This document shows, piece by piece, positions 24,173 through 32,534 of a stretch of 64,000 bases of DNA. Position numbers and translations under genes: made by a program. Within the stretch, counting starts at the first letter, position 1; every line of letters starts with the position of its first letter. Location: NCBI GenBank assembly GCA_018003515.1, contig JAGNDO010000004.1, forward strand, positions 1 through 64,000. Reading direction: 5' to 3'. The DNA is from Caldilineaceae bacterium. GTDB lineage: Bacteria > Chloroflexota > Anaerolineae > Caldilineales > Caldilineaceae. Under the pieces are notes generated by a model, which was not told where the DNA came from, did no database searches, and worked only from the letters and a program-made list of their open reading frames with translations.

Positions 24173-24755
24173 TACTCATCGCCTCACCCGCCTCATTTGC
24201 GGACAACTTCGCTTGCCGACTTTGCTTCACATCGTCCCAGATCACATACGCCCCCAACAAGATCACGCCCACCACTACGCCCGAATCGGCCACATTGAAG
24301 TTAGGCCAATAATAGACGCCGGGGACGCCGATCTTGACAAAGTCCGTCACATAGCCCTTGTTCAGGCCTTCGATGAAATTGCCAACGGTATCTCTCGTGT
24401 TAAGGCGATCGATTACGTTGCCGATTGCTCCGCCCATCTGCAAACCCAACAGCACACGGATATAGCGTTGGCTCATGGGGATATAATAGACATAGATCAG
24501 AATGCCTAAACTAACAAGGGCCGCAATTGTGATAAAAAACCAGCCCTGGCCTTGCAAAATCCCAAAGGCCGCCCCATAGTTGGGCACATGCTCAAACAGC
24601 ACATAGTTGCCCAGAGCCGGGATGGGCACAATATAATCGTACAGCGCAATGCTGCCCCGCACCATCCCCTTGGTCCACTGGTCCAGGCCGATCACCGTCC
24701 CGGCCACCAACAGCACCAGCCACGCCTTGCCCACCCACTCACGTACATGTCGCAT
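24165..24755 (-). CDS. lspA: Lipoprotein signal peptidase (signal peptidase II)
   Basis: 196 residues, four transmembrane segments. L-D-Q-W-T-K near the first helix, N-Y-G-A-A-F-G, G-N-V-I-D-R-L and F-N-V-A-D-S are the LspA signature, the last two carrying the catalytic Asp pair. It cleaves prolipoprotein signal peptides at the lipobox Cys; the ABC binding lipoprotein at 34406 is a likely client. I start at M-R-H-V-R-E-W (24755), since the 22 codons upstream translate a family B repeat. The gene leads the lspA-pseudouridine synthase pair, an order seen in many bacteria. Confidence 0.95.
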   Translation of the reverse strand: MRHVREWVGKAWLVLLVAGTVIGLDQWTKGMVRGSIALYDYIVPIPALGNYVLFEHVPNYGAAFGILQGQGWFFITIAALVSLGILIYVYYIPMSQRYIRVLLGLQMGGAIGNVIDRLNTRDTVGNFIEGLNKGYVTDFVKIGVPGVYYWPNFNVADSGVVVGVILLGAYVIWDDVKQSRQAKLSANEAGEAMSNE

Positions 24756-24766
24756 AGTCAACCTCC

Positions 24767-24872
24767 AAAAAATAGGCCACGGATGACACAGATTTAACGG
24801 ATTACAACGGATCTCAAGCAAAAATAAAAATCCGTTTTTATCCGTTAAATCCGTGTCATCCGCGTTCTATTT
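24767..24872. repeat. GGATC-type spacer repeat (family B), copy 3
   Basis: Self-complementary copy beginning AATAGGCCACGGATGACACA and ending CCGCGTTCTATT, directly upstream of lspA. Confidence 0.9.
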
Positions 24873-24994
24873 GTTAAATTTTCTAGATCCAGATTCGACC
24901 CATTGTAACCCATCCCTCAGATAATGATGAATTCCCGCCTATATGATATACTGTGCAATGATTAGCACGGATGTTTGTGAGCTACCAACACTGA

Positions 24995-25074
24995 TGATCC
25001 ACGAATCTTCACAAATCCACACGAATCAATAAAAGAAAAGATTCGTGTGGATTTGTGAAGATTCGTGGATCACT
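24995..25074. repeat. CACGAATC spacer repeat (family D), copy 2
   Basis: ATCCACGAATCTTCACAAAT and its inverted counterpart around an AT-rich centre, upstream of the nitrilase-fold gene. Confidence 0.9.
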
Positions 25075-25096
25075 TTTTCGCCAGGAGAATGAATCT

Positions 25097-25912
25097 ATGC
25101 CACGTGAAATTACCGTCGCCCTGGTCCAGATGGCCCCGGCCCTGGGCAACCCCGAAGAGAACCTGCGCAAAATGGGCGACTTCGTGGAGCGCATCTGCAC
25201 CGAGCAGCCCACGGACCTGATTGTCTTTCCCGAACTGAGCTACACCGGCTCAGAACTGGGCCTGAAGGCCACGGATCTGGCCGAGCGCATCCCCGGCCAC
25301 GCCACCAACTATCTGGCCAAACGGGCCAACGAGTTCAATGTCCACATCGTCTTTGGTCTCGTGATCAAAGAGAAGGTGGAGAGCATTCTCTACAACGGGG
25401 TGGTCTGTTTGGGGCCGGAAGGGGATCTGGCCGGCGAATATCGCAAGGTCCACCTCCTGGGCGAGGAGCGCCAGGTCTACCGCAACGGCTTCCGCTTTGT
25501 CACCATCGAGGCCGAGTGGGGCCGCTTTGGCATGTTGGTGGGCTGGGACCTGATCTTCCCCGAAGCCGCCCGCAGCCTGACCTTGGACGGCGCGGAGCTG
25601 GTCGTCTTCAGCGCCAACTGGGAGGCGGACAACGTGGAACCCTGGCGCGCCCACATCATCAGCCGGGCGTGCGAGAATGCTATCTTTGTGGCCGCGGCCA
25701 ACCGGGTGGGCGAAGAACCCACCATCCGCTTTGGCGGGGACAGCATGTTGGTCGGCCCCACGGGTGAACTCTACACCGTGCTGGACGAGGCCATCGAAGG
25801 CTACGCCGTGGCCACGGTGGACCTGGACCGGGTGCGCGCCGTGCGAGAAGAACGCCAGATCATCCAGTTCCGCGAGCCGAATACCTATCGTTCGGTTGTG
25901 AAGAAGTATTAG
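25097..25912 (+). CDS. Nitrilase-superfamily protein lacking the catalytic cysteine
   Basis: 271 residues with the carbon-nitrogen hydrolase fold. The general-base Glu46 (F-P-E-L-S-Y-T-G) and Lys117 (E-Y-R-K-V-H) are present. The nucleophile position is Gly149 in M-L-V-G-W-D-L-I-F-P-E, where active enzymes have Cys before the aromatic residue and Asp. Codons there read GTG GGC TGG GAC, with no sign of a frameshift. It is therefore probably catalytically dead for amide hydrolysis, or uses other chemistry. AGGAG lies 9 bases before the ATG at 25097. The gene is single and flanked by repeats. Confidence 0.88.
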   Translation: MPREITVALVQMAPALGNPEENLRKMGDFVERICTEQPTDLIVFPELSYTGSELGLKATDLAERIPGHATNYLAKRANEFNVHIVFGLVIKEKVESILYNGVVCLGPEGDLAGEYRKVHLLGEERQVYRNGFRFVTIEAEWGRFGMLVGWDLIFPEAARSLTLDGAELVVFSANWEADNVEPWRAHIISRACENAIFVAAANRVGEEPTIRFGGDSMLVGPTGELYTVLDEAIEGYAVATVDLDRVRAVREERQIIQFREPNTYRSVVKKY

Positions 25913-25916
25913 ACGA

Positions 25917-26075
25917 AAAACCCCACCCTAACCCTCCCCAGATTGGGGAGGGGACAGATCGTGCGTACTGGACTACCGTCTACGACGATCCGGCTCCTCC
26001 CCCAACCCTTGGGTTGAGTAGGCCCAGAGGCCGTATCGAAACCTGGGGGAGGCTGGGAGGGGGTGGTTTTTGGTT
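25917..26075. repeat. C-rich/G-rich inverted repeat spacer (family I)
   Basis: Left part ACCCCACCCTAACCCTCCCC and right part CTGGGAGGGGGTGGTTTTT are imperfect complements ~150 bp apart, with smaller hairpins between. The terminal T-run could make it a terminator for the nitrilase-fold gene. Confidence 0.7.
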
Positions 26076-26128
26076 ATTGTTACGGTGAAAGATACCGTTT
26101 CCCACATCAATTGACGAAAGAAACCCTA

Positions 26129-26677
26129 ATGTCCGCTCTTGCCCCAACTCTGGCCCCCGCCGATGAAGATCTGACCGTCCTCCCCCTGCCCCCGCTGTTC
26201 AGCGGCATGTGGCGCAGCGCCCCCCACATGGGCGACTATCGGTCCGAATGGCTCCAAGAGATGCTGGTGGAGCGGGTGACCTGGGGCGCAGAGGCCCCCA
26301 CGGTGCAACTCCGAGGAACCACCGTGGCCGCACCTGGTCACATCTGGTTCCGCTTTTGGCTGGCCGAACAAGAGCAGGTGGTGGAGAAGTATTTTGACGC
26401 TAAGCGCCAGCCCGTGGGCCTCTATGTGCCCCTCTGCGCCCCCTTGCAGCGCCAGGGCGAAAGCTACGCCACCACCTCCCTGCTCTTGGCCCTCTGGCTG
26501 GACCTGCCGGGCCGGGTGATGATGATGCACGAAGCCGAGTTCGAGTCCGCCGCGGCCAGTGGACGCATGACCCCTTCTCAGGCTGAATTGGCCGAAGCCA
26601 ACATCCGCATCCTCACCGGCGGCGTCGCAGCGGGCACCTTCCCCCCGGCCCTGGTGCGCAACTTCGCATTGGCGTGA
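26129..26677 (+). CDS. DUF402-like protein
   Basis: 182 residues. The central part, with I-W-F-R-F-W, V-E-K-Y-F-D-A-K-R-Q-P-V-G-L-Y-V and L-D-L-P-G-R-V-M-M-M-H-E-A-E-F, resembles DUF402/FAU-1-type proteins, some of which act on RNA or nucleotides. The His-Glu and Asp residues in M-M-M-H-E-A-E-F could bind metal. The start at 26129 is the ATG before S-A-L-A-P; earlier codons read through the repeat. It lies 112 bp ahead of hisH, with repeat DNA between, so operon membership is unclear. Confidence 0.6.
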   Translation: MSALAPTLAPADEDLTVLPLPPLFSGMWRSAPHMGDYRSEWLQEMLVERVTWGAEAPTVQLRGTTVAAPGHIWFRFWLAEQEQVVEKYFDAKRQPVGLYVPLCAPLQRQGESYATTSLLLALWLDLPGRVMMMHEAEFESAAASGRMTPSQAELAEANIRILTGGVAAGTFPPALVRNFALA

Positions 26678-26689
26678 TGGGAGAAGGGG

Positions 26690-26785
26690 AGACAAGGAGA
26701 AGGGGAGACAAGGAGATCGTCTCCAATCTCCCAATCTCCCAATCTCCCAATCCCAAATCACCAATCCCAAATCACCGACCCCAAA
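26690..26785. repeat. GGAGACAAGGAGA / TCTCCCAATCTCCCAA tandem spacer repeat (family G)
   Basis: Tandem GGGGAGACAAGGAGA units face tandem TCTCCCAATC units and then CCAAATCACCAATCCC. hisH starts right after, without a recognisable ribosome-binding site. Confidence 0.85.
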
Positions 26786-26789
26786 TCCC

Positions 26790-27452
26790 ATGATCGCAAT
26801 TCTCGATTACGGCGTAGGCAACCTGCGCAGTGTTTATAAAGCTTTTGAGACCGTGGCCGGCCCCCTTGGCATCCCCGTGGACATTGTGGATCGGCCCACG
26901 GATTTGACCCAATGGCGGGCCGTGGTGTTGCCCGGCCAGGGGGCCTTTGGCGACAGCGTGGACAATCTGCGCCGCCAAAAGCTGGATCGCCCCCTGCTCG
27001 ATGCCGTCCACGGCGGCCTGCCGATTTTGGGCATCTGCGTGGGGATGCAGTTGCTCTTTGACGCCAGCGAGGAGATGGGCCAGCACGAAGGCTTGCACAT
27101 CATCCCCGGCCAGGTGCGCCGCTTCCCCGACGGCATGGCCGACCCTGCCAGCCCGGACCGCACCCTGCGCATCCCCCAGATTGGCTGGAATCAACTCCAC
27201 CAACGCCAGGTGGACCCCCTTTTGGCCGGCGTGCCCGACGGAGCCTACGCCTACTTTGCCCACAGCTACTATTGCGACGCCGAAGCCCCGGACTCGGTCC
27301 TGGCCAGCACAGACTACGGCATGGACTACCCCACCATCGTCCGCTATCGCAACGCCTGGGGCATCCAACCCCACCCCGAAAAAAGCCACAAAGTCGGCCT
27401 GCACATCATCGAGAATTTTATGCGCATGGTTACGGAGGGGGGTAGAGTGTAG
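26790..27452 (+). CDS. hisH: Imidazole glycerol phosphate synthase glutaminase subunit
   Basis: 220 residues. Class I glutamine amidotransferase with nucleophile Cys83 in G-I-C-V-G-M-Q and the catalytic His/Glu in W-G-I-Q-P-H-P-E-K-S. L-D-Y-G-V-G-N-L-R-S is the N-terminal HisH signature, and L-P-G-Q-G-A-F-G the oxyanion strand. It supplies ammonia to HisF (30435), converting PRFAR to imidazole glycerol phosphate and AICAR. It is the first gene of the histidine cluster that runs to hisE. hisB, hisC, hisD and hisG are not in the window. Confidence 0.95.
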   Translation: MIAILDYGVGNLRSVYKAFETVAGPLGIPVDIVDRPTDLTQWRAVVLPGQGAFGDSVDNLRRQKLDRPLLDAVHGGLPILGICVGMQLLFDASEEMGQHEGLHIIPGQVRRFPDGMADPASPDRTLRIPQIGWNQLHQRQVDPLLAGVPDGAYAYFAHSYYCDAEAPDSVLASTDYGMDYPTIVRYRNAWGIQPHPEKSHKVGLHIIENFMRMVTEGGRV

Positions 27453-27511
27453 AGATAGAGATAGAGGTCTTCGCGACACTCTATCTCTATCTCTACACTC
27501 TATCTCTCCAG
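27444..27511. repeat. TAGAGATAGAGATAGAG hairpin spacer (family G variant)
   Basis: GTGTAGAGATAGAGATAGAG and its complement CTCTATCTCTATCTCTACAC form a stem with a short loop just after the hisH stop. Confidence 0.9.
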
Positions 27512-27513
27512 CC

Positions 27514-28104
27514 ATGTCCCACCTCCACCTGATCACCCACGCCCACACACAGCAGATTCCGACCGAAGATGCCGCAGGCTGGCATTTGTCCGCGGCGGGC
27601 CAGATTCAGGCGCAAACCCTGGCCCAGCAGCCCTTTTGGCAGCGGGTGAGTTTGGTGATCCTCAGCAGCGAACCGAAGACCCGGCTCACGGTTCAGCCGG
27701 TTTTGGATCGGCTGGCCCTCCCCGTGGTCGTGGACGCCCGCTTTGACGAACTGCGCCGGGGCGGCTGGTCAACCGACTACACTGCCCAGGTCGCCGCCGC
27801 CTTTGCCCAGCCAGATCTGTCCGTAGATGGTTGGGAACCGGCCTCCGACGCCTTGGCCCGCTTCCTCTCCGGCATCGCCGACCTTGCCTCCATTGCCCCG
27901 CCCGCCCCCCACGCCGAGATCGCCCTGGTGGGCCACGGACTCACCTTCAGCCTCTATCGGGCTTTTCTCCTTGGCCAAGACCGGGTAAACTTGGAGGACT
28001 GGCGCACCCTGAGCTTTGCCGCCGTGGCCCAAGTCGACCTGATGACGCAAACTCTGGTGGCCGATTTCACCCCCATCGCCGGCGACATGCCCCGGTCCGG
28101 CTAA
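27514..28104 (+). CDS. Histidine-phosphatase (PGM-like) superfamily protein in the his cluster
   Basis: 196 residues. The N-terminal catalytic motif appears as L-I-T-H-A-H-T, where the family norm is an R-H-G; His9 is kept but the Arg is Thr and the Gly is Ala. S-S-E-P-K-T-R-L-T corresponds to the S-x-x-x-R region and V-G-H-G-L-T-F to the second catalytic His. Lying between hisH and hisA, it could be the histidinol-phosphate phosphatase this cluster lacks, but loss of the first Arg weakens that, and a binding role is also possible. Start at M-S-H-L-H-L (27514), straight after the repeat. Confidence 0.75.
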   Translation: MSHLHLITHAHTQQIPTEDAAGWHLSAAGQIQAQTLAQQPFWQRVSLVILSSEPKTRLTVQPVLDRLALPVVVDARFDELRRGGWSTDYTAQVAAAFAQPDLSVDGWEPASDALARFLSGIADLASIAPPAPHAEIALVGHGLTFSLYRAFLLGQDRVNLEDWRTLSFAAVAQVDLMTQTLVADFTPIAGDMPRSG

Positions 28105-28107
28105 ACC

Positions 28108-28141
28108 AACCCAATCCCAAATCCCCAATCCCCAATCCCGA
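28108..28141. repeat. CCAATCCCAAATCCCCAATC spacer repeat (family E)
   Basis: Short tandem copy between the phosphatase-like and MBL genes. Confidence 0.85.
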
Positions 28142-28153
28142 AAGGCCTCACCT

Positions 28154-29044
28154 ATGTCCAATCTTACCCTTGAATTTCTCGGCTCCGGCGGAGCCATCCG
28201 CACCCCACGGCCTGGCTGTCAGTGCGAATTGTGCCGGGGTGCCCGCACCCACGGCGTGCCCTGGGCGCGCACCGGCCCCAGCATCTTCGTCCACGGCCCC
28301 AACGTCCTCATCGACACCCCGGAAGAGAGCGCCATGCAGGTGGACCGAGCCGGCATCACCGACATCGCCGCCGGGTTTTACAGCCACTGGCACCCGGACC
28401 ACACGGCCGGCCGCCGCATGTACGAGACCCGCAACTGGGATTTCCGCAACTGGCCCCCCAACCAGGTCTGTACCCCCATCTACCTGCCCCCCCAGGTGGC
28501 CGACGACTTCACCGTGCGCCTGGGCCTGGCCGAAAACTTCGCCTATCTGCAAAGCAAGGGGCTGGTGGACGTGCGCCTCTTCGACCATCCCATCGACCTG
28601 GGCGGCTGGCGCATCACCGCTCGCCCTGTGGCCGAAGCGTACGTCTACCTTTTTCTTTTTGAAGAAATCGAAGTGGAACGGGATCTGCCGGGTAAGCGGG
28701 GGCGTCGAGTCCTGGTCTGCATGGATGAACTTTTTGGGTGGACGCCCCCCGCAGACCTGATCGGGGTCGATCTGGCCGTGCTGCCCAAAGGACTCAACGA
28801 ATTTCACCCTATCACCGGCGAACGGGTCATCCCCGCGGATCACCCCGTCCTCCAACACGAAGCCACCTTCCGCCAAACCCTGGAGATGGCCGAAACCCTC
28901 CAGGCCAAGCAACTGATCTTCACCCATATCGAAGAGCCAGACCAAGACAGCCCGCCCCTTTTGGCACAAGTGGCGGCCACGTTACAGTCAGAACGGGGCT
29001 GGGATGTTACCTTTGCTTATGACACCCTGCGTGTCGAATTGTAG
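28154..29044 (+). CDS. PhnP-like metallo-beta-lactamase-fold hydrolase
   Basis: 296 residues. The opening L-E-F-L-G-S-G-G-A followed by C-Q-C-E-L-C-R-G is typical of PhnP-type phosphodiesterases, whose Cys cluster binds a structural zinc. The metal site is S-H-W-H-P-D-H-T-A-G, with a later H-I-E-E. PhnP cleaves cyclic ribose phosphates; the gene sits in a histidine cluster, so a phosphoribosyl-type intermediate is a reasonable substrate guess. It has AAAGGCC upstream. C-P-D-type end strands lie near V-T-F-A-Y-D-T-L. Confidence 0.85.
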   Translation: MSNLTLEFLGSGGAIRTPRPGCQCELCRGARTHGVPWARTGPSIFVHGPNVLIDTPEESAMQVDRAGITDIAAGFYSHWHPDHTAGRRMYETRNWDFRNWPPNQVCTPIYLPPQVADDFTVRLGLAENFAYLQSKGLVDVRLFDHPIDLGGWRITARPVAEAYVYLFLFEEIEVERDLPGKRGRRVLVCMDELFGWTPPADLIGVDLAVLPKGLNEFHPITGERVIPADHPVLQHEATFRQTLEMAETLQAKQLIFTHIEEPDQDSPPLLAQVAATLQSERGWDVTFAYDTLRVEL

Positions 29045-29049
29045 CGAAG

Positions 29050-29084
29050 AGTGCAATCCAAAATCCACAATCCGAAATCCAAAA
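29050..29084. repeat. AATCCAAAATCCACAATCC spacer repeat (family E variant)
   Basis: Tandem degenerate copy just before hisA. Confidence 0.75.
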
Positions 29085-29086
29085 TC

Positions 29087-30316
29087 ATGATCATCTACCC
29101 AGCAATCGATCTACGAAAAGGCCGCTGTGTGCGTCTGCGCCAAGGCGACCCCAACGCCGAGACCGTCTTCAGTGATGACCCCGTGGGTATGGCGCGCCAC
29201 TGGGCCGCCCAGGGAGCCGAATGGCTGCACGTGGTCAACCTTGACGGGGCCTTTGGCACCTCCCCCGCCGGCGCGGACGCCAAACCTGACACCGGCCTGG
29301 TCCAACGGCTGACCAGCCCCGATGACCTGCCCACGGACACCCTGCCCATCAACCTGCGCCGTCTCCAAGCCATCTGCGCCGCGGTGGACATTCCCGTGCA
29401 GTTTGGCGGCGGCCTGCGCAGCCTGGACGACATCCAGCTTGCCCTCTCCTTGGGCGCATCCCGTGTGGTCCTGGGCACCGTGGCCGTCAAAAACCCCAAC
29501 CTGGTGCGCTGGGCCTTGGAGATGTGGGGCGCAGACAAGATCGCCGTGGGCATCGACGCCCGGGACGGCATGGTCGCCACCCACGGCTGGCAAGAGACCA
29601 GCGAACTCTCAGCGATCGATCTGGGCCACAGTATGCGCGCCCTGGGCGTGGAGCGGGTGATCTACACGGACATCAGCCGGGACGGCATGTTGAGCGGCGT
29701 CAATGTGGAAGCCACCGCCCACCTGGGCAACGTCACCGACCTGATGGTGATCGCCAGCGGCGGCGTCGGCTCTATTCAGGATATCGAAGACCTCAAGAAC
29801 CACGAATTTTACAACGTGGAAGGCGTGATCGTCGGCCAGGCCATCTACACCGACAACCTGGATCTGGCCGCAGCCATCGCCCTGGGCCGCCGTCCCCTGG
29901 CCCGGCACAGCGCCGGCATCGTCCCCCTGCGCCACACGCCGGATGGGCTGCGGCTTCTGCTGGTGTGGAACGCCTGCTACGAGCAATGGCAATTCCCCCG
30001 GGGCAGCGTGGAGCGGGGCGAAACCGAGTGGGCCTGCGCCCGCCGAGAATTCACCCAGGCCACCTGTCTCACCGTCCTCGACGACAGCCCCACCGTCACC
30101 CACACACTGGACTACACCGCCAAGACGCGGGACTACCACGTCCACCGCACCATCACCTATTTTCTGGCCGAAATCGGGCCAGGTGAGGTACACTTGGGTT
30201 GCGACAACCACGGCGAATCCCACTGGGTCACCCTGGACCAGGCCGCCCCCATGCTGTCCGAAACCTCCCCCGAACAACTGCCGCTGCTTGATGCGGTGAG
30301 AGATTTTCAGAAATAG
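29087..30316 (+). CDS. hisA: HisA isomerase fused to a degenerate NUDIX domain
   Basis: 409 residues against ~245 for ordinary HisA. Residues 1-268 are the ProFAR isomerase barrel: [11 protein letters not shown] with Asp8, Q-F-G-G-G-L-R, and T-D-I-S-R-D-G with Asp196. A ~30-residue loop insert (about 58-88) is present. Residues ~275-409 are a NUDIX domain of the Ap4A-hydrolase look ([20 protein letters not shown]), but the box reads R-E-F-T-Q-A-T-C-L, so the two catalytic Glu are Gln and Ala. It likely binds rather than hydrolyses a nucleotide; sensing of an adenine nucleotide or histidine intermediate is inference. No stop or start separates the parts. Confidence 0.92.
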   Translation: MIIYPAIDLRKGRCVRLRQGDPNAETVFSDDPVGMARHWAAQGAEWLHVVNLDGAFGTSPAGADAKPDTGLVQRLTSPDDLPTDTLPINLRRLQAICAAVDIPVQFGGGLRSLDDIQLALSLGASRVVLGTVAVKNPNLVRWALEMWGADKIAVGIDARDGMVATHGWQETSELSAIDLGHSMRALGVERVIYTDISRDGMLSGVNVEATAHLGNVTDLMVIASGGVGSIQDIEDLKNHEFYNVEGVIVGQAIYTDNLDLAAAIALGRRPLARHSAGIVPLRHTPDGLRLLLVWNACYEQWQFPRGSVERGETEWACARREFTQATCLTVLDDSPTVTHTLDYTAKTRDYHVHRTITYFLAEIGPGEVHLGCDNHGESHWVTLDQAAPMLSETSPEQLPLLDAVRDFQK

Positions 30317-30418
30317 GCCACGGATTGAACGGATGCAACGGATCAAAATGGATTTTTTTAAATCAAAAAAGATCCGTTTTTAATCCGTCAAATCCGTTCA
30401 ATCCGTGGCCTATTTTTT
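30311..30418. repeat. GGATC-type spacer repeat (family B), copy 4
   Basis: AATAGGCCACGGATTGAACG and inverted CGTTCAATCCGTGGCCTATT around an AT-rich centre, between hisA and hisF. Confidence 0.9.
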
Positions 30419-30434
30419 GTGAAGGAACCCTTCC

Positions 30435-31229
30435 ATGCTTGCGAAACGCATCATCCCCTGTCTGGATGTTCATGAAGGCCGGGTGGTCAAGGGGGTCAAC
30501 TTTGTCAACCTGGTTGACGCCGGGGATCCCGTGGCCCAGGCCCAGGTCTATGATCAGGCCGGGGCGGACGAGTTGGTCTTTCTCGACATAACGGCTACCC
30601 ATGAAAGCCGGGACATCGTCACCGAGATGGTGCGCCGGGTGGCGGACACGGTCTTCATCCCCTTCACCGTGGGCGGCGGCATCCGCACGGTGGAGGACAT
30701 GCGGGCCATCCTCCTGGCCGGGGCGGACAAGGTCAGCATCAACAGTGCCGCGGTCAAGACCCCAGAACTGATCAGCGAGGGGGCCAAGCGCTTTGGCAGC
30801 CAGTGCATCGTCGTGGCCATGGACGCCCGCCGTCGCACCGTAGAAAATTCCGGGCTGGCCCAACGGGGCGAGGGCTGGGATGTCTTTGTCAGCGGGGGGC
30901 GCATCAACACGGGCAAGGATGCAGTGGAATGGGCCAAGGAGATCGAGCGTCGGGGCGGCGGGGAGATCCTGCTCACCAGCATGGACGGGGATGGCACCAA
31001 AGCGGGCTACGACGTGGCCCTGACCCGGGCCATCAGCGACGCCGTCACCATCCCCGTCATCGCCAGCGGCGGCGCGGGGACAATGGATCACTTCCGGGCC
31101 GCGTTGGTGGAAGGGGGGGCTACGGCAGCGTTGGCCGCCAGCCTTTTCCACTTCAAAGAACTGGCCATCATGGATCTGAAACACTATTTGGCCGATCAGG
31201 GCGTGGCCGTGCGCATCCAGGGGGTCTAG
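30435..31229 (+). CDS. hisF: Imidazole glycerol phosphate synthase cyclase subunit
   Basis: 264 residues, slightly longer than usual (~253). [12 protein letters not shown] opens the barrel with the catalytic Asp; F-T-V-G-G-G-I-R and V-I-A-S-G-G-A-G are the phosphate-binding loops, and [11 protein letters not shown] carries the second catalytic Asp. It closes the imidazole ring using ammonia delivered by HisH. GAAGGAACCC precedes the ATG. hisI begins 2 bp after its stop. Confidence 0.96.
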   Translation: MLAKRIIPCLDVHEGRVVKGVNFVNLVDAGDPVAQAQVYDQAGADELVFLDITATHESRDIVTEMVRRVADTVFIPFTVGGGIRTVEDMRAILLAGADKVSINSAAVKTPELISEGAKRFGSQCIVVAMDARRRTVENSGLAQRGEGWDVFVSGGRINTGKDAVEWAKEIERRGGGEILLTSMDGDGTKAGYDVALTRAISDAVTIPVIASGGAGTMDHFRAALVEGGATAALAASLFHFKELAIMDLKHYLADQGVAVRIQGV

Positions 31230-31231
31230 TC

Positions 31232-31582
31232 ATGGACTCCATCGTGCGTTTGCCCGCGGAGGAGATTCTGGCCCAGGTGCGCTTCAACGAAGACGGCTTG
31301 GTCCCCGCCATCGTCCAGGACGCCGACAACGGCCAGGTTTTGATGATGGCATGGATGAACGCCGAAAGCCTGCGCCGCACCCTGGCCCTGGGCGAAACCG
31401 TCTTCTGGAGCCGCAGCCGCCAGGAATATTGGCACAAGGGCGCCACCTCCGGCAACACCCAACCCCTGACCGACCTGCGCATCGACTGCGACGGCGACAC
31501 CCTCCTCCTCCTCGTCACCCCCACCGGCCCCGCCTGTCACACGGGGGCGGTGAGCTGCTTTTTCCGGGGAATGAGCGGGTGA
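31232..31582 (+). CDS. hisI: Phosphoribosyl-AMP cyclohydrolase
   Basis: 116 residues. [28 protein letters not shown] and C-H-T-G-A-V-S-C-F are the metal- and substrate-binding motifs of HisI. It opens the purine ring of PR-AMP. It is separate from HisE here, whereas enterobacteria fuse the two. It starts 2 bp after hisF, so the two are cotranscribed. Confidence 0.96.
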   Translation: MDSIVRLPAEEILAQVRFNEDGLVPAIVQDADNGQVLMMAWMNAESLRRTLALGETVFWSRSRQEYWHKGATSGNTQPLTDLRIDCDGDTLLLLVTPTGPACHTGAVSCFFRGMSG

Positions 31583-31660
31583 GCGGGTGAGCGGGTGAAG
31601 GGGTGAAGGGGTGAAAATCTCCCAATCTCCCAATCTCTATCTCTATCTCCCCCCCCACCA
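31583..31660. repeat. GAGCGGGTGAAGGGGTGAA and CTCCCAATCTCC spacer repeats (families F and G)
   Basis: Tandem GCGGGTGA/AGGGGTGA units, then TCTCCCAATC and TCTATCTCTATC tandems, between hisI and hisE. Confidence 0.85.
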
Positions 31661-31697
31661 GTCAACAAATCAACCAACCAACACGAAAGCCACCACC

Positions 31698-31979
31698 ATG
31701 TCCACCACCCTGTCCGACCTCTTTGCCGTGATCCAGAGCCGTAAGGCCAACCTGCCCGAAGGCTCCTACACCACCACCCTCTTTCGCAAGGGCCAGCCGG
31801 AAATCCTCAAAAAGATCGGCGAGGAATCTGTGGAGGTGATCATCGCCGCCACCAGCGAGACCGAGGACCGTATCATCTACGAGATGGCGGACCTGATCTA
31901 TCACAACATGGTCCTCCTGGCCCAACGAGATCTGGCCTGGGCCGATGTGGAGGCTGAGTTGGCCCGCCGGGCCAAGTAG
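31698..31979 (+). CDS. hisE: Phosphoribosyl-ATP pyrophosphatase
   Basis: 93 residues, a normal HisE length. S-Y-T-T-T-L-F-R-K-G, K-K-I-G-E-E-S-V-E-V-I-I-A-A and E-M-A-D-L-I-Y-H are the conserved all-alpha pyrophosphohydrolase motifs with the metal-binding Glu and Asp residues. It removes pyrophosphate from PR-ATP, the second step of histidine synthesis. The ATG at 31698 follows a repeat spacer. The next gene starts within 8 bp. Confidence 0.95.
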   Translation: MSTTLSDLFAVIQSRKANLPEGSYTTTLFRKGQPEILKKIGEESVEVIIAATSETEDRIIYEMADLIYHNMVLLAQRDLAWADVEAELARRAK

Positions 31980-31986
31980 AGTGGCC

Positions 31987-32412
31987 ATGCACCCGCCCAT
32001 CATCTTCGAGCCAAACCCCCGCCCCCAGGAGATCGACCGCCTGGGCGAAGGCATCAACACCTTTAGTGTCCCCGCGGTCGGCCCCAGCAAGCGGGTCTAT
32101 TTGACTTACTTTGTCAAAGACGAAGCCGGGGAGATCCTGGCCGGGGTGCATGGCAACATGGACTGGGGCTGGCTCTACATCAGCGCTCTGTGGGTGGATG
32201 AATCTTTGCGGGGCACGGGCCTGGGCCGCGCCCTCATGCGCCGGGCTGAGGAAGCCGCCGTGGACCAGGGCTGCACCCACGCCTATCTCCAGACCATGAG
32301 CTATCAGGCTCCCGATTTCTACACCAAATTGGGCTACGCCGTCTTCGCCGAGTTGGAAGACATCCCGCCTCCGCACAGGTGTATTTTCTTCCGCAAACGC
32401 CTGGGCAACTGA
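31987..32412 (+). CDS. GNAT family N-acetyltransferase
   Basis: 141 residues. L-Y-I-S-A-L-W-V-D-E-S-L-R-G-T-G-L-G-R-A-L is the acetyl-CoA binding motif A (R/Q-x-x-G-x-G/A), and Y-Q-A-P-D-F-Y-T-K-L-G-Y is motif B. The substrate cannot be predicted. It is 7 bp after hisE, so probably a passenger at the end of the histidine operon. GTG 31981 in frame is an alternative start. Confidence 0.88.
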   Translation: MHPPIIFEPNPRPQEIDRLGEGINTFSVPAVGPSKRVYLTYFVKDEAGEILAGVHGNMDWGWLYISALWVDESLRGTGLGRALMRRAEEAAVDQGCTHAYLQTMSYQAPDFYTKLGYAVFAELEDIPPPHRCIFFRKRLGN

Positions 32413-32415
32413 CCC

Positions 32416-32532
32416 CTCTCGTTCCCACGCTCCGCGTGGGAATGCAAACCGGCGCTCTGCGCCGAGGGGCGCAGAGCGCCCGTATCCGCTCCCACGCGGA
32501 GCGTGGGAGCGAGACAGTGGGAGCGAGATAGG
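32416..32532. repeat. Nested palindromic intergenic repeat (REP-like), copy 2
   Basis: Same structure as at 1-125: outer arms 32423-32441 and 32490-32508, with an inner GGCGCTCTGCGCC hairpin. A GGGAGCGAGA tail is repeated after it. Confidence 0.92.
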
Positions 32533-32534
32533 AG

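Noticed and set aside
24940-24960. TATGATATACT as a promoter for the nitrilase-fold or lspA gene
   Set aside because: No -35 hexamer at proper distance on either strand.
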